The notes under the pieces: generated by a model
What the model was told of the DNA's origin: nothing
Seen by the model: the letters and a program-made list of their open reading frames with translations, nothing else
The model's database searches: none
Assembly (NCBI RefSeq): GCF_034424545.1
Contig: NZ_CP139971.1
Coordinates: 1,736,001-1,800,000 of the forward strand
DNA length: 64,000 nt
Reading direction: 5' to 3'
Origin: Trinickia caryophylli
GTDB taxonomy: Bacteria > Pseudomonadota > Gammaproteobacteria > Burkholderiales > Burkholderiaceae
Made by a program: the position numbers and the translations under genes
In this document: positions 28,852-37,643 of the stretch, piece by piece
How the letters are laid out: each line of letters starts with the position of its first letter
Numbering within the stretch: the first letter of the stretch is position 1

Positions 28852-29999
28852 TGCGTGCCTCGTTTGTCGCAGGCGAGCGCCCGCCGCCCACGAGCCGGCC
28901 GTCGCGCGACGATGGCGGTTGCGATGCCGTGCAGCGGCAAGGCGCCGAGAGCGACGATGCCCAGCGGGTCGCGCAGCCCGAAGCAGAGCGGCATCGTGAC
29001 GAATGCGGCGCTGCCCACGATCAGCCAGCAGGCGAGCCCCCACGGGCGGTTGTCCGACAGGCCACCCAGCGCGAGGGTGGCGGCGAAGATCAGCGTGAAG
29101 AGCACCGCCTGGCCCCACGCCTGCCACGTTCCGTCGCGATGGATGTAATACGCGACTACGGCGAAGAGCAGCAGTCCACCGATGCCGATCAGCACGTCGG
29201 GCACGTTGCGGGCCGTTCCTTCCCCGGGGCTCGGGCGCCGCGCAGGCACGCCTGCGCCGATATAGCGCAGGATGGGCGCAACGTTTGCCCAGAACGGATT
29301 GGTCGAGGCGGTTGGATGGGCTACGCCGTAGCGCACGGGTACGCCTGGCAATTGCGGCTGAAAAGAGCCGAAAAGCTTGTCCCAGAGCAGAAACGTTCCC
29401 CCGAAGTTGCGGTCGCGATATTCGGCGTTCTGGCCGTGATGAACCCGATGATGCGCGGGCGTGACGAACACGCGGTCCAACCATCCGGAGCGGCCGACCA
29501 TGCTGTTGTGGTTGTAAAACTGCACGGTGTAATGCAGCGTCGATACGGCGACGAAGACGTTCAGCGGCACCCCGGCAACGGCAAGCGGAATCGATGTGAA
29601 CGGCAACGTGGTGAGCGACGATAACCACGCATTGCGGATACCGAGCGACAAATTGAAGTGCTCGCCCTCGTGATGAACGACGTGTACGCTCCACAGCGCG
29701 GCAAACGTGTGGTGCAGCCGGTGCATCCAATAGAAGCCGAGATCCCAGGCAAAGAGGGCGAAACACCACAAGAAGAATGGATGCCACCCGTCGACGAGAC
29801 GCAGATTGGCATGCGCAAGCACCCAGCCGAAGACGAGGACTTCCACGCCGCGAAGCAGCCACATCAGGATATGTCCCGAGTCGAGATTGAGCACGATGTC
29901 GCGCCAGGGTATCGCCCGGCCGCGCCGCGTATACGCAAAATGCGACTCGATGACCACGCATGCCACCATGGCGAGCAGCGGAAGTGCCATCGCGTTCAT
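28848..29999 (-). CDS. Sterol desaturase/fatty acid hydroxylase family membrane protein
   Basis: 383-residue integral membrane di-iron enzyme. The eight-histidine pattern of the fatty acid hydroxylase superfamily is visible: HRLHH, HVVHHEGEHFN, HYTVQFYNHN and TPAHHRVHHGQN. About seven or eight hydrophobic spans; the C-terminal third (about 270-375) has extra membrane segments beyond the catalytic core. It hydroxylates or desaturates a lipid chain at the membrane. The start ATG at 29999 overlaps the PAP2 stop (ATGA). It sits in an operon with a separate acyl desaturase, so two different oxidations of one lipid are likely. Confidence 0.9.
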   Translation of the reverse strand: MNAMALPLLAMVACVVIESHFAYTRRGRAIPWRDIVLNLDSGHILMWLLRGVEVLVFGWVLAHANLRLVDGWHPFFLWCFALFAWDLGFYWMHRLHHTFAALWSVHVVHHEGEHFNLSLGIRNAWLSSLTTLPFTSIPLAVAGVPLNVFVAVSTLHYTVQFYNHNSMVGRSGWLDRVFVTPAHHRVHHGQNAEYRDRNFGGTFLLWDKLFGSFQPQLPGVPVRYGVAHPTASTNPFWANVAPILRYIGAGVPARRPSPGEGTARNVPDVLIGIGGLLLFAVVAYYIHRDGTWQAWGQAVLFTLIFAATLALGGLSDNRPWGLACWLIVGSAAFVTMPLCFGLRDPLGIVALGALPLHGIATAIVARRPARGRRALACDKRGTQ

Positions 30000-30679
30000 G
30001 GGCCGGTCTCCGGTTCGGGGCGTGGATGGGGGCCTGCGCCTGCTTCGGTGCTCGTTGCCTCGCGCATTGGCGCGCCGGCGGGTGCCGCCAGCAGCCGCAT
30101 CGCGAGCCATGCCGTGCCGCCGAGCGCGATGCCCGCGCCGAGATCGAGCGCCAGGTGCCGCCGCGCGGCAATGACCGACCACATGATGGCGAGGCCCCAT
30201 AGCAGCACCAGTATGCTGCGCACGGGTTTCTCGCGTTGCCACAATGCGAGCATGCAAAGCAGCGTCAGTGCGCCGTGTAAGGACGGCAGGCAGTTTTTCG
30301 CGGAGTCGGAGCCGGCGAGAAACCGCAACGCCATACCGCTTATCGTGTGCGATGCAACGGCCGGGTAAATCAATGTCGTCGGCCACGACACGAACACGAA
30401 ACCCGCCAATATCGCCGAGATCTGCATCGCTCGCATTAGCGGCCGCAGTCGTTGCGCCGGTGCACAAAAGTACGCCGCGGGCACCAGCGCGAAAAACGAC
30501 AGATATAGCCACACGGCCCAAGCGTCGAACGGCACGAGGCGATCGAGCGCGCCTTCTGGCAGGATGCGAGCGTTGCCCGGCGCAATGCGGCCGATCGAAT
30601 AGAAAATGCCGACGGTGCCCCAGCCCGCCAGCATCGTCCGAAATCGCGTAGCGAACGGCACATGCAAACGCACCTGCAT
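29996..30679 (-). CDS. PAP2 superfamily membrane phosphatase/transferase
   Basis: 227 residues with about six transmembrane spans. PAP2-type catalytic motifs are SAKNCLPSLHGALTLL (the PSLH form used by inositol-phosphoceramide synthase-like and AUR1-like members) and IAARRHLALDLGAGIALGG (R-H-x3-D). It probably removes or transfers a phosphate-containing head group on a lipid at the membrane surface. The ATG shares one base with the stop of the adenylate-forming gene (TGATG). The C-terminal tail is polar and Pro/Glu-rich. The substrate is inferred only from the lipid-type operon. Confidence 0.87.
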   Translation of the reverse strand: MQVRLHVPFATRFRTMLAGWGTVGIFYSIGRIAPGNARILPEGALDRLVPFDAWAVWLYLSFFALVPAAYFCAPAQRLRPLMRAMQISAILAGFVFVSWPTTLIYPAVASHTISGMALRFLAGSDSAKNCLPSLHGALTLLCMLALWQREKPVRSILVLLWGLAIMWSVIAARRHLALDLGAGIALGGTAWLAMRLLAAPAGAPMREATSTEAGAGPHPRPEPETGP

Positions 30680-31968
30680 CACGATGCCCCCGCACGCCGG
30701 ATGATGCGCCGGCGTTTGATGCTGAAATCGGCCGGCGGCAGCCCCGCGTGCAGCGACCATTCCAGCAGCGAAGTCGCGACGCCCTGATGCGCGAGGTACA
30801 TGTCGAGGTGTTCCCGGTAAGCAGCGAGTCGGTCGGGCGGCGCATCGACATAGAGCGCCAGTTGCATTGCGCCGGTCTGAATGAGGCGGTAGTCCGCGGT
30901 AAGCGGCAGAACCTGAGCAAGCGCGCGCGACAGCCCATCGGCGAAAAGATCGATGCGCTGCCCCTCGTGCCCCGGCAGCTTCAGCAAGTCGTCGGAGCGT
31001 CCCTCGATCCGCTCGAGCGCCATTTCGTGGCTGCCGCACGGGCAAGGGCTGGCGCGCTTCACGAGAATGTCGTCGAGGCGGTAACGGACGATCGGCTGCG
31101 TGTAGCGCGTGAAATCGGTGATGATCGGCACGAACCGATGCGCGTCGAGCCAGTGGGGCTCGACATGGACATGTGCCTCGTTCAGATGCAGCGTTCCGTG
31201 AGCGCACGTCGCGCCGAGGAACCCCTCCGTGGCCTGGTAAACCTCGCCGACCGTCCCGAATGCCTGTGCGAGGAGCGTGCGGTCGGAGGGATCGAGCACT
31301 TCGGCACCCGAGATGACCTTTCCGGGCGCGATGGCCACGCGGCCGGCGACGCGGTACGCGGCAAGCGCGCCCAATACCTGCGCGGGCCCGACGACGATGG
31401 TGGGCGCATACCGTTCGAGACGCGCGAGTTGCCCGTCCAGAGGTTCGAGCAGATCGAAGAATTCGAACGATATCCAGGGACTACGGACCGACGTATAGAG
31501 GTTGTTGTTCGCGCGTAGAAACAATGCGACGCGTTCGCCGGCAAACAACCCGCGCGGCAGCAATCGAGCGAGCATGACGCCGGCCCAGATCGCCTGTTCA
31601 GTGGGGCTTACCACGAAAACACCGCGCGAGCCCGAAGTCCCCGAGGACAGACCCACGCTGAAGCCGCCGACCGTCGGCGAGAAGTCGCGCGATCGCTCGG
31701 CGTCGAGCGCGCAGGCGAGGACGTCGTCGAGGCGCAAGCGCGCGGTGTTGATGGTGTCGAACTTCTCCATCATCAGCGACTTCGTCATGATCGGCCATGC
31801 ATGCAGCGGCTTGCCGACGAACGGCGAGAAGTAGGGGCTGTGGACGAGCCTCTTTTCGATGAACGTACGCAGGCGGCGCGCTTGATGACGTTCGAGTGCC
31901 GCCCGGCTCTCGAAGGCCATGCGCCGGGTCTTCCAGTACGTCCACAGCGTCGTGGCGAGGCGCGTCAT
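30679..31968 (-). CDS. CapK/F390-synthetase-like adenylate-forming enzyme
   Basis: 429-residue ANL-type enzyme that activates a carboxylate (or similar group) with ATP. Seen: the phosphate loop GLSSGTSGSRGVFVVSP, the A5-like VYQATEGFLGATC, YRLDDILVKRASPCPCG with the aspartate that holds ribose and the two cysteines typical of PaaK/CapK relatives, and IEGRSDDLLKLPG before the small C-terminal domain. A coenzyme-A or carrier thioester product is possible, or direct transfer to an alcohol or amine. Its start overlaps the MBL gene stop (ATGA). It is not an OleC-type beta-lactone synthetase by overall shape. Confidence 0.88.
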   Translation of the reverse strand: MTRLATTLWTYWKTRRMAFESRAALERHQARRLRTFIEKRLVHSPYFSPFVGKPLHAWPIMTKSLMMEKFDTINTARLRLDDVLACALDAERSRDFSPTVGGFSVGLSSGTSGSRGVFVVSPTEQAIWAGVMLARLLPRGLFAGERVALFLRANNNLYTSVRSPWISFEFFDLLEPLDGQLARLERYAPTIVVGPAQVLGALAAYRVAGRVAIAPGKVISGAEVLDPSDRTLLAQAFGTVGEVYQATEGFLGATCAHGTLHLNEAHVHVEPHWLDAHRFVPIITDFTRYTQPIVRYRLDDILVKRASPCPCGSHEMALERIEGRSDDLLKLPGHEGQRIDLFADGLSRALAQVLPLTADYRLIQTGAMQLALYVDAPPDRLAAYREHLDMYLAHQGVATSLLEWSLHAGLPPADFSIKRRRIIRRAGAS

Positions 31969-32771
31969 AGCGCGCCCTCGTGCGTGAGGCAGATGCGAAC
32001 GCCGCCCTTCTTGTGCAGCAAGTGGAGCTTGTGGAGCGTGTCGTAGTAGCGGCCGGCGTCGTCCATGATCAGATGGGCAAGCCGGGACGGGCCGATTTGT
32101 TCCCGGTAGCTCGTGGGCGACCACGCCGCATCGGAGGCGAGCAGCACCCATCCGTCGCCGGTTTCGACAAACGCGCCAAGGTGCCCGGCGGCATGGCCGG
32201 GCAGCTCGACGAGCAGCAGTTCGCCGCCCGAGCCGGGTGCGGCGTACGCCCGCGTGAACGGCTCGAGCTCGGCAGGCAGTTCGACTTCTTCGAACGTTTC
32301 GATCGCGGTGACCGAAGCTTCGAAATCAGAAGGAATGAGCGCCGGCACGAACCCTTTGCGCAGTGCGCCGAATCCCCGCAGCGAACGGGTGGTGGCCCAG
32401 CCCTGCCCGGACAGCCAGGTCGGCACGCGCCGGAAATCGCGCAGGCCCGCGATATGGTCGCCGTGAAAGTGCGACAGAATGACGGCCGTCAGGTCCTCTT
32501 CCCGTATGCCGCGTTGGCGCAATTGCTGTGCGACGGCCGTTGCGGGATCGAAGTGGACGGGCGTCAACCGGCGGTACCAGGCGAACAGGCCGCTGCGCGT
32601 GCTGTCGATGAAGTGCGAGGCGTAGCCGGTGTCCCATAGCCAGCGGTTGCGCGCGGTTTCGATCAGATAGGCGCGCGCGGGAAAGCGACACGTGGCCGTT
32701 CCCGCGCCCCTGAGCGCCATGCACGCCATGTGCGTGCAGTACCCCGCTTCAAAGACCGTAATCGTCGCCAT
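31965..32771 (-). CDS. Metallo-beta-lactamase fold hydrolase
   Basis: 268-residue cytosolic hydrolase. The metal motif SHFHGDHIAG gives H101, H103, D105 and H106; further ligands are the histidine in PGHAAGHLG, the aspartate in LASDAAWSP and the histidine in CLTHEG at the C-terminus. The layout resembles the lactonase/AttM branch. In this operon it may hydrolyse a thioester or lactone intermediate, acting as the missing thioesterase. The ATG lies 23 bases inside the end of the reductase gene. Confidence 0.9.
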   Translation of the reverse strand: MATITVFEAGYCTHMACMALRGAGTATCRFPARAYLIETARNRWLWDTGYASHFIDSTRSGLFAWYRRLTPVHFDPATAVAQQLRQRGIREEDLTAVILSHFHGDHIAGLRDFRRVPTWLSGQGWATTRSLRGFGALRKGFVPALIPSDFEASVTAIETFEEVELPAELEPFTRAYAAPGSGGELLLVELPGHAAGHLGAFVETGDGWVLLASDAAWSPTSYREQIGPSRLAHLIMDDAGRYYDTLHKLHLLHKKGGVRICLTHEGAL

Positions 32772-33762
32772 GCGATCGCACCCAATGCACGGTTGATTCG
32801 ATCCCTCGAGCGAGGGAGACGACGGGCCGGTAGCCGAGCATGCGGCTGGCTTTGTCGATGTCGAGCGTCATATCGAAATGCAAGGCGGCGACGCTATAGC
32901 GCGTGAGTGCGGGCTCGCGGCCGCTGTGGGCCGACCATGCCTGCATCGCGCGCGCGGCGACGTCGAGCAGGGGATACGGCAGCGAGGCAATCGTGTACCG
33001 AACGTCCAAGCGGGAGAGAAGGGCGTCGAGCATCGCGCGCAGCGTGGTCGGCTCGCCGTTCGTCACGTTGAAGGCTTCGCCCGATTTGAAGCCGTCAACC
33101 GTCGTTGCGAGCTGCATCGCATGCACGACGTTGTCCACGTAAGTAAGGTCGAGCAGAGCGGCGCCCCCACGCGGCAGCGGCAGCCGGCCCCCGCGCTCGC
33201 GGAGCAGTCGCAGGATGCGCGGCAGCAGCACGCGGTCATGCGGCCCGAAGATGCCGCGCGGCCGGAGCAACGCGAAGGTCGTATCGCGGTGGCGGGCGGC
33301 GATCTCGAGAATCGCATCTTCTGCCTGCGCCTTGGTGCGCGCGTAATGATTGACGAATTGCCGAGGGCGAAATGTCTCCTTTACGCCGAGCCGGTGCTGG
33401 TAGTCGAAGTAGAGCGATGGCGTGGAGATGTGGATGAAGCGGCGCACGCCGTGCTGAGCCGCCGCGCGGGCGAGCGCGGCCGTGGCGGCGACGTTCGCGG
33501 CATGGAAATCCGCGAACTTCCCCCACGGCGAGGACAGCGCCGCACAGTGCCAGACCGTATCGACATCGGCCAAAAGGCGCTCGATTTCGCTTTCGGTGGC
33601 CGTGGACAAGTCGGCGGGGACGAAATCGTACCCTTGCGCCGCGAGCGCATCGCCCACACAGCGATTGCGCCCGGTCAACCGCGCAGGCGTGCCGCGGGAG
33701 GCAAGAAATGCGGCCGCGTTCCGGCCGAGGCCGCTGGTCGCGCCGGTCACGAGCGTTTTCAT
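32749..33762 (-). CDS. NAD-dependent epimerase/3-beta-HSD-like reductase
   Basis: 337-residue extended SDR. Seen: the nucleotide site TLVTGATSGLGRNAAAFLAS at the N-terminus, HISTPSLYFDYQHR and the catalytic Tyr-x3-Lys in NHYARTKAQAED, and LRPRGIFGPHDRVLLPRILR. It is of the 3-beta-hydroxysteroid dehydrogenase/OleD type that reduces beta-keto acids to beta-hydroxy acids. Immediately downstream of the KAS-III-like gene (ATGA overlap), it most simply reduces that enzyme's beta-keto product. Alternative: oxidation of a hydroxyl on a modified lipid. Confidence 0.9.
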   Translation of the reverse strand: MKTLVTGATSGLGRNAAAFLASRGTPARLTGRNRCVGDALAAQGYDFVPADLSTATESEIERLLADVDTVWHCAALSSPWGKFADFHAANVAATAALARAAAQHGVRRFIHISTPSLYFDYQHRLGVKETFRPRQFVNHYARTKAQAEDAILEIAARHRDTTFALLRPRGIFGPHDRVLLPRILRLLRERGGRLPLPRGGAALLDLTYVDNVVHAMQLATTVDGFKSGEAFNVTNGEPTTLRAMLDALLSRLDVRYTIASLPYPLLDVAARAMQAWSAHSGREPALTRYSVAALHFDMTLDIDKASRMLGYRPVVSLARGIESTVHWVRSHGDDYGL

Positions 33763-34763
33763 AGCTTGAGAATCATGCCCCCAACGGTCAGGCCGGCCGC
33801 CGTCCCGATCATCATCAGACGCTGTCCTGCCCGCGCACGGCCGGTCGTGAGCGCCTCGTGCAAGGCGGTCGGAATGGATGCGGCAACCTGATTGCCATGC
33901 GTGGCATAGATATCGACGATTCGCTCCGACGGCACGCGCAGCCGCTCCGCCATATGACGCATGCCGAGGTGGCTCGCCTGGTGGGGGACGATCGTGTCCA
34001 CGTCGCCGAGCGAGACGCCCGCCTCCTCGAGCAGCTCGGCGAGCAGACCGTCGATGACGCTCGCCGCCAACTTGAATACGCGCTTGCCGTCCATATGAAA
34101 AAGAAAGTCGGACGGATCCACGCCGACTCGCGGATTACGGCGTGTGCCGCCGGCCCGGATTTCGCAGAATGCCTTGCCTTCGGGGTACGTTCTGAGCGCG
34201 TAGCTTTCGATGCCGCGTTGACCGTCGCCACGTTCGACGATCACGGCTGCCGCGCCGTCGCCGAAGATCAGGGACGCTTCGGCGCTGTCCCAGTCGATGC
34301 CGCGCGACGCGAGATCCGATGCAACGACGGCGATTCGCCGGTACGCCGACGTATTCAGTAACCCCGCCGCGACGTGCAGCGCGACGGGAAAACTGAGGCA
34401 GCTCGCGTTGACGTCGAACCCCGGCACGCCGCCGCCGATGCCTGCCTGGTCGAGGATGTGGCAGGCGGTGGCCGGGAGCGCTTGTTCCTGGACGCCCGAC
34501 GCCGAAAGCACCAGATCGATCGATTCGCGCTCGACGCCGGCTCGCGAGAGCGCGTCGAGCAGCGCACGCGCGGCCAGGGACGATTGCGTCTCTTCATGCG
34601 TCGCATGATATCGATGGACGATACCGGAGCGCTTTTGTACCGAGCCCGCGGATTTGCGTAAAGCAATGTCGAGTTCGGCCGACGTCACCTTGCGTTCGGG
34701 GAGGGCCTTCCCCGATCCGATGATCGCAAGCGGAAGGATGGCGGGTGGCGCTGCGTTATGCAT
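33759..34763 (-). CDS. 3-oxoacyl-ACP synthase III (KAS-III) family condensing enzyme
   Basis: 334-residue thiolase-fold enzyme that makes a C-C bond between acyl thioesters. Catalytic residues are in place: C122 in VNASCLSFPVAL, H261 in VPHQASHLGM and N291 in THGNQVAASIP. C-terminal glycine-rich AGLTVGGMIL is normal. It is not the housekeeping FabH, which would lie with plsX and fabD; it resembles the FabH-like/OleA group used for specialised lipids. It begins eight bases inside the desaturase gene. Together with the reductase it probably starts construction of a beta-keto or beta-hydroxy lipid. Confidence 0.92.
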   Translation of the reverse strand: MHNAAPPAILPLAIIGSGKALPERKVTSAELDIALRKSAGSVQKRSGIVHRYHATHEETQSSLAARALLDALSRAGVERESIDLVLSASGVQEQALPATACHILDQAGIGGGVPGFDVNASCLSFPVALHVAAGLLNTSAYRRIAVVASDLASRGIDWDSAEASLIFGDGAAAVIVERGDGQRGIESYALRTYPEGKAFCEIRAGGTRRNPRVGVDPSDFLFHMDGKRVFKLAASVIDGLLAELLEEAGVSLGDVDTIVPHQASHLGMRHMAERLRVPSERIVDIYATHGNQVAASIPTALHEALTTGRARAGQRLMMIGTAAGLTVGGMILKL

Positions 34764-35910
34764 GCGGATGATCGGGCCTCGCGCCCATCGATTTCAGGAA
34801 GCGCTGCTGTGCTCGGAGCAATTCGCCATAGCGCAGGCAGCGATAGGGCAAACCATGGCGCGCGGCAAGGTGCTCGACGATCTCTGCGAGTGCCGCATAG
34901 TGACGATGGCTGTACGACGGAAAGAGGTGATGAGTCAGATGATGATTCAGCCCGCCAAGCCAATGGCTCGCGAAGCGCCAACCGGGCGACCAGTCGCAGC
35001 AGGTCAGGAATGCATGCTCGTCGCGCGTATGCGGCAAAGGGTTGCCGTCGCTCACGTCGTAGAAATGGGTATCGGCCCAATGCGTGCCGAGAATCAAGGT
35101 CAGCAAGACGCAAGATGCCACGATCTGGCCCAGCACATAAGCTGCGACGACGGCGCCATGGCCTATGTCGGGGCCGAGCGTGGCCAAAGGAAAGATCAGG
35201 AAGGCGCCGAGGTGAAAGAGCTTCGACGCCACGAACAGGGTCCATCCGCGCACCCCGGGCAAAAGGCGATCCGAAGCCAGCGGTGTTGTGCCGAGCCGGT
35301 CCGACCAGTCGTAGACCCAGCCGATGTACGACATCGACAGCCCCGCGATCAGCGGCCAGTAAAGATGCTGGAAGCGGAATTGCGGATACCACTGCTGAAA
35401 CGGCGTCTGGCGCAAGAAACGATTAGCGGCCGTATCGAGATCGTGATGCTCGATATTTGCATGAGGGTGGTGATAACGGACATGCCGCGCCTGCCAATAG
35501 ACGGGCTCGAAGCCAAGCGGCAGGCTGACGATGCGCATCGTTATCGCGTTGAGTGCCGCAGACCGGAAAAGCGCGCCATGGGAGGCATCGTGCAGCGTAT
35601 TGACCGAGAGCATGACCGCCGCGACGACGGCTGCGACGTACAGGCAGACGAACGTCATCGCGTTTGCGCACTGCAGCGAAGCGTAGAACAAGCCGCCCGA
35701 CGCAGCCGCGAGTGCGACCGCCTTGAGCACCGTCGCCACGTTGCCATAGCGGTAATCGCCATGACCGGCGAGGTATTCGCGGCCCGCGGCGCGAAGTTCT
35801 TCGGAAAACCCCGAGTGGTGCGCGGCGCGGAATTGCGGGTACGTGCGTGGTCCTCGTCCCAATCGGCCGCTCTCCGAATTACTGCAATCGGCTCGAAGCT
35901 CGGGTGGCAT
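34756..35910 (-). CDS. Membrane fatty acid desaturase
   Basis: 384-residue acyl-lipid/acyl-CoA desaturase. The three histidine boxes are HDASHG, HVRYHHPHANIEHHD and GLNHHLTHHLFP, with about four to six hydrophobic spans. It introduces a double bond, or hydroxylates, a fatty chain at the membrane, using di-iron and an electron carrier not encoded nearby. First gene of the eight-gene operon; GAGGTG lies nine bases upstream of the ATG and a good sigma-70 promoter about 90 bases further on. The front position suggests that a specific unsaturated precursor is required. Confidence 0.92.
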   Translation of the reverse strand: MPPELRADCSNSESGRLGRGPRTYPQFRAAHHSGFSEELRAAGREYLAGHGDYRYGNVATVLKAVALAAASGGLFYASLQCANAMTFVCLYVAAVVAAVMLSVNTLHDASHGALFRSAALNAITMRIVSLPLGFEPVYWQARHVRYHHPHANIEHHDLDTAANRFLRQTPFQQWYPQFRFQHLYWPLIAGLSMSYIGWVYDWSDRLGTTPLASDRLLPGVRGWTLFVASKLFHLGAFLIFPLATLGPDIGHGAVVAAYVLGQIVASCVLLTLILGTHWADTHFYDVSDGNPLPHTRDEHAFLTCCDWSPGWRFASHWLGGLNHHLTHHLFPSYSHRHYAALAEIVEHLAARHGLPYRCLRYGELLRAQQRFLKSMGARPDHPHA

Positions 35911-36228
35911 TCAGTGTCACCTCGAACGGAACAGCATTATGTGGCGGAGGAACATCAACGATTGTTAATCTCGAAAATAAGTTTAACGATGAGGGAGCCG
36001 CATAATCATTGATTTTTTCTACATTGTCAATTTGCAGCACGGCAATGCAGATGGCGAAGGTTTATCCCGATATTCGAGCCGGCGCCGGCGTATAGCCGGA
36101 TCGCGCGAGTGGCTATCGATCTCAATCGGGAATGAGCGGAGCGGTAAGTCACCGCGGCGGGCAGTGACTCGGCATGAAAGCCGCCGGAGCGGTGCATGGG
36201 CACGTCGCTCCGGCAGGCTGCGCCAGTA
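35911..36228. other. Upstream region of the eight-gene lipid operon
   Basis: About 320 bases between the desaturase start and the stop of the LprI-like gene. The part next to the desaturase is AT-rich and holds the promoter listed separately, plus imperfect dyads such as AACATCAACGATTGTT. The rest shows nothing coding. Confidence 0.55.
36002..36030 (-). promoter_or_regulatory. Sigma-70-type promoter of the eight-gene operon
   Basis: On the minus strand TTGACA, a 17-base spacer, then GATTAT. The -35 is perfect and the -10 matches four of six. The -10 lies about 90 bases upstream of the desaturase ATG in an AT-rich stretch. Confidence 0.65.
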
Positions 36229-36606
36229 TTACTGGCCCAGTTTGGCGTCGACGCACCCAGTGCTGGTGCACTCCCGTTCGCGTTCCTGCAAAAACGCCAT
36301 GCGTTGCTGCGTCATGTTCACGGCGCACTCGAGATTGACGAAGTAGCCGGTGTCCTTCTCTTCGCTGCATTGCGCGTCGCGTTGCTTGAGCCAACCGAGT
36401 TGCCCGCTCTTCAGGGCGGCCTGCTGCGTCGGGTTCAAGTGTGTACGCAAGCGCGAATACTGCTGGTTGAGGTCGCGATCGGCCTGAGAAAAGAGGTTGC
36501 TCGCGCAATAAACCTGATCGAATGCATTGCGCGGCTTGGCGCAGCCGGCCGCGTGCGCGGCGATGGGAAGGAAGGCAACACTCAGGATGACGGCGAGTTT
36601 CTTCAT
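36229..36606 (-). CDS. LprI-like secreted protein (DUF1311)
   Basis: 125-residue exported protein. Signal peptide MKKLAVILSVAFLPIAAHAA, cleavage after AHA. The mature part shows the DUF1311/LprI N-terminal pattern: CAKPRNAFDQVYCASNLF, SQADRDLNQQYSRLRTHLNP, GWLKQRDAQC and a further cysteine pair CTSTGC near the end, six cysteines in all. Some family members inhibit lysozyme. The ATG at 36606 was chosen because the signal peptide begins there. It sits between amidase and desaturase in the same direction. A link to the lipid operon is not evident. Confidence 0.85.
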   Translation of the reverse strand: MKKLAVILSVAFLPIAAHAAGCAKPRNAFDQVYCASNLFSQADRDLNQQYSRLRTHLNPTQQAALKSGQLGWLKQRDAQCSEEKDTGYFVNLECAVNMTQQRMAFLQERERECTSTGCVDAKLGQ

Positions 36607-36666
36607 GGATTTTCCTTTTATTTGGATCAATACGTCATAGAGCACACAGCAAAAAATCTCGGCGCT

Positions 36667-37353
36667 TCATGGATGGCAATCCATCACTCCTCTGGAGATG
36701 GCATCGGCCAGCCTGCCCTGCACAGCCGCGTCCGCGAGCCGCGGTTCTTCGTCGGGATTCGCGATGACACCTGCCTCGACGAGTACGGCTGGCATAGGCG
36801 CGGTTTTGAGTACGACGAGGTCGTCGAAACGGTGAATGCCGAGGCGACGGTCGATCAACGGACGGTTCTCGCCCTTGATGGGCGTGGCATGGTAGAGCGA
36901 CGGCGTTTCCCCCGCGGCGCGCAAGCGCTCGCCGATCGCCTTGGCACAGGCGAGGCTTTGCTCGTAATGCGGGTTGAGTTCGGAAACGAATATCGCATAG
37001 CCCTTGAATTCCCTGCGCCGTCCGGCGTCGATCCACGCCTGTTGAATGGAATCATGGTGGATCGAGATAAAGAAATCGGCCTTGGGCGCGGCGTTGGGAC
37101 GCTCGGTGAGCGAGATCTCATAGCCGTCGGCTCCCGTGCGGGTCACACGATAGCCGCCTGCCTGGAGATCGTTCGCCACGGCTTTGCTGAGATCGAGGTT
37201 GTAAAGATGCTCGACACGGCCGCTCGCGCCTGTCGCACCGGGGTGCGACGGCGTATGCCCGGCGTCGACGACCACCCACGCCGCACGGCATGTCGTGACA
37301 GAAAGCAGGCTGAAAGCGAGGAAGACAAGACCAGACAGACAGGATCGGCGCAT
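36667..37353 (-). CDS. N-acetylmuramoyl-L-alanine amidase (amidase_3)
   Basis: 228-residue exported zinc amidase that cuts the bond between the muramic acid and the stem peptide of murein. N-terminal signal segment MRRSCLSGLVFLAFSLLSVT. Zinc ligands and catalytic residues are VVDAGHTPSHPG (His), RVEHLYNLDLSK (Glu), FFISIHHDSIQQ (His) and PAVLVEAGVIANPDEE (catalytic Glu). It lacks the AMIN domain and LysM repeats, so it is a catalytic-domain-only form. The start at 37353 gives the signal peptide; longer frames upstream do not resemble one. Confidence 0.9.
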   Translation of the reverse strand: MRRSCLSGLVFLAFSLLSVTTCRAAWVVVDAGHTPSHPGATGASGRVEHLYNLDLSKAVANDLQAGGYRVTRTGADGYEISLTERPNAAPKADFFISIHHDSIQQAWIDAGRRREFKGYAIFVSELNPHYEQSLACAKAIGERLRAAGETPSLYHATPIKGENRPLIDRRLGIHRFDDLVVLKTAPMPAVLVEAGVIANPDEEPRLADAAVQGRLADAISRGVMDCHP

Positions 37354-37643
37354 CGTGAAAGTCGAGCGTGAATTGGAATTCGTTAGGGTGCCGGCACGGC
37401 CTGCGGCATACGGTTTTTCTATCCCGCCGGAAGAGTCGAGGGTGGCTTCGGTCTGCTTTGTATCGGGCAAGCAGACGCTATCCACCGACTCGCGGCAGAC
37501 GCATTCTAGCCGATGAGGTGCCGGCGTAAAGCCATGTTTTGATATTGCTGCCCGTGGCTACCGCCGCCGTTCGCTTTTTTCGCTTTCGCTTCGCCGTGGC
37601 GGGCGAGTCGCGCGAGTCGCGAAAGCCGCTGTTACCGTCGCTC

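Noticed and set aside
28852..30171. An upstream extension that would fuse extra residues to the PF10118-type hydrolase
   Set aside because: The added part is the out-of-frame reading of the hydroxylase and PAP2 genes. The ATG at 28851 overlaps the preceding stop and starts the recognisable protein.
27976..35910. Assigning the operon as an OleABCD olefin/beta-lactone cluster
   Set aside because: Only the condensing enzyme and the reductase fit. There is no alpha/beta hydrolase (OleB), and the adenylate-forming enzyme is of the CapK/PaaK type rather than OleC.
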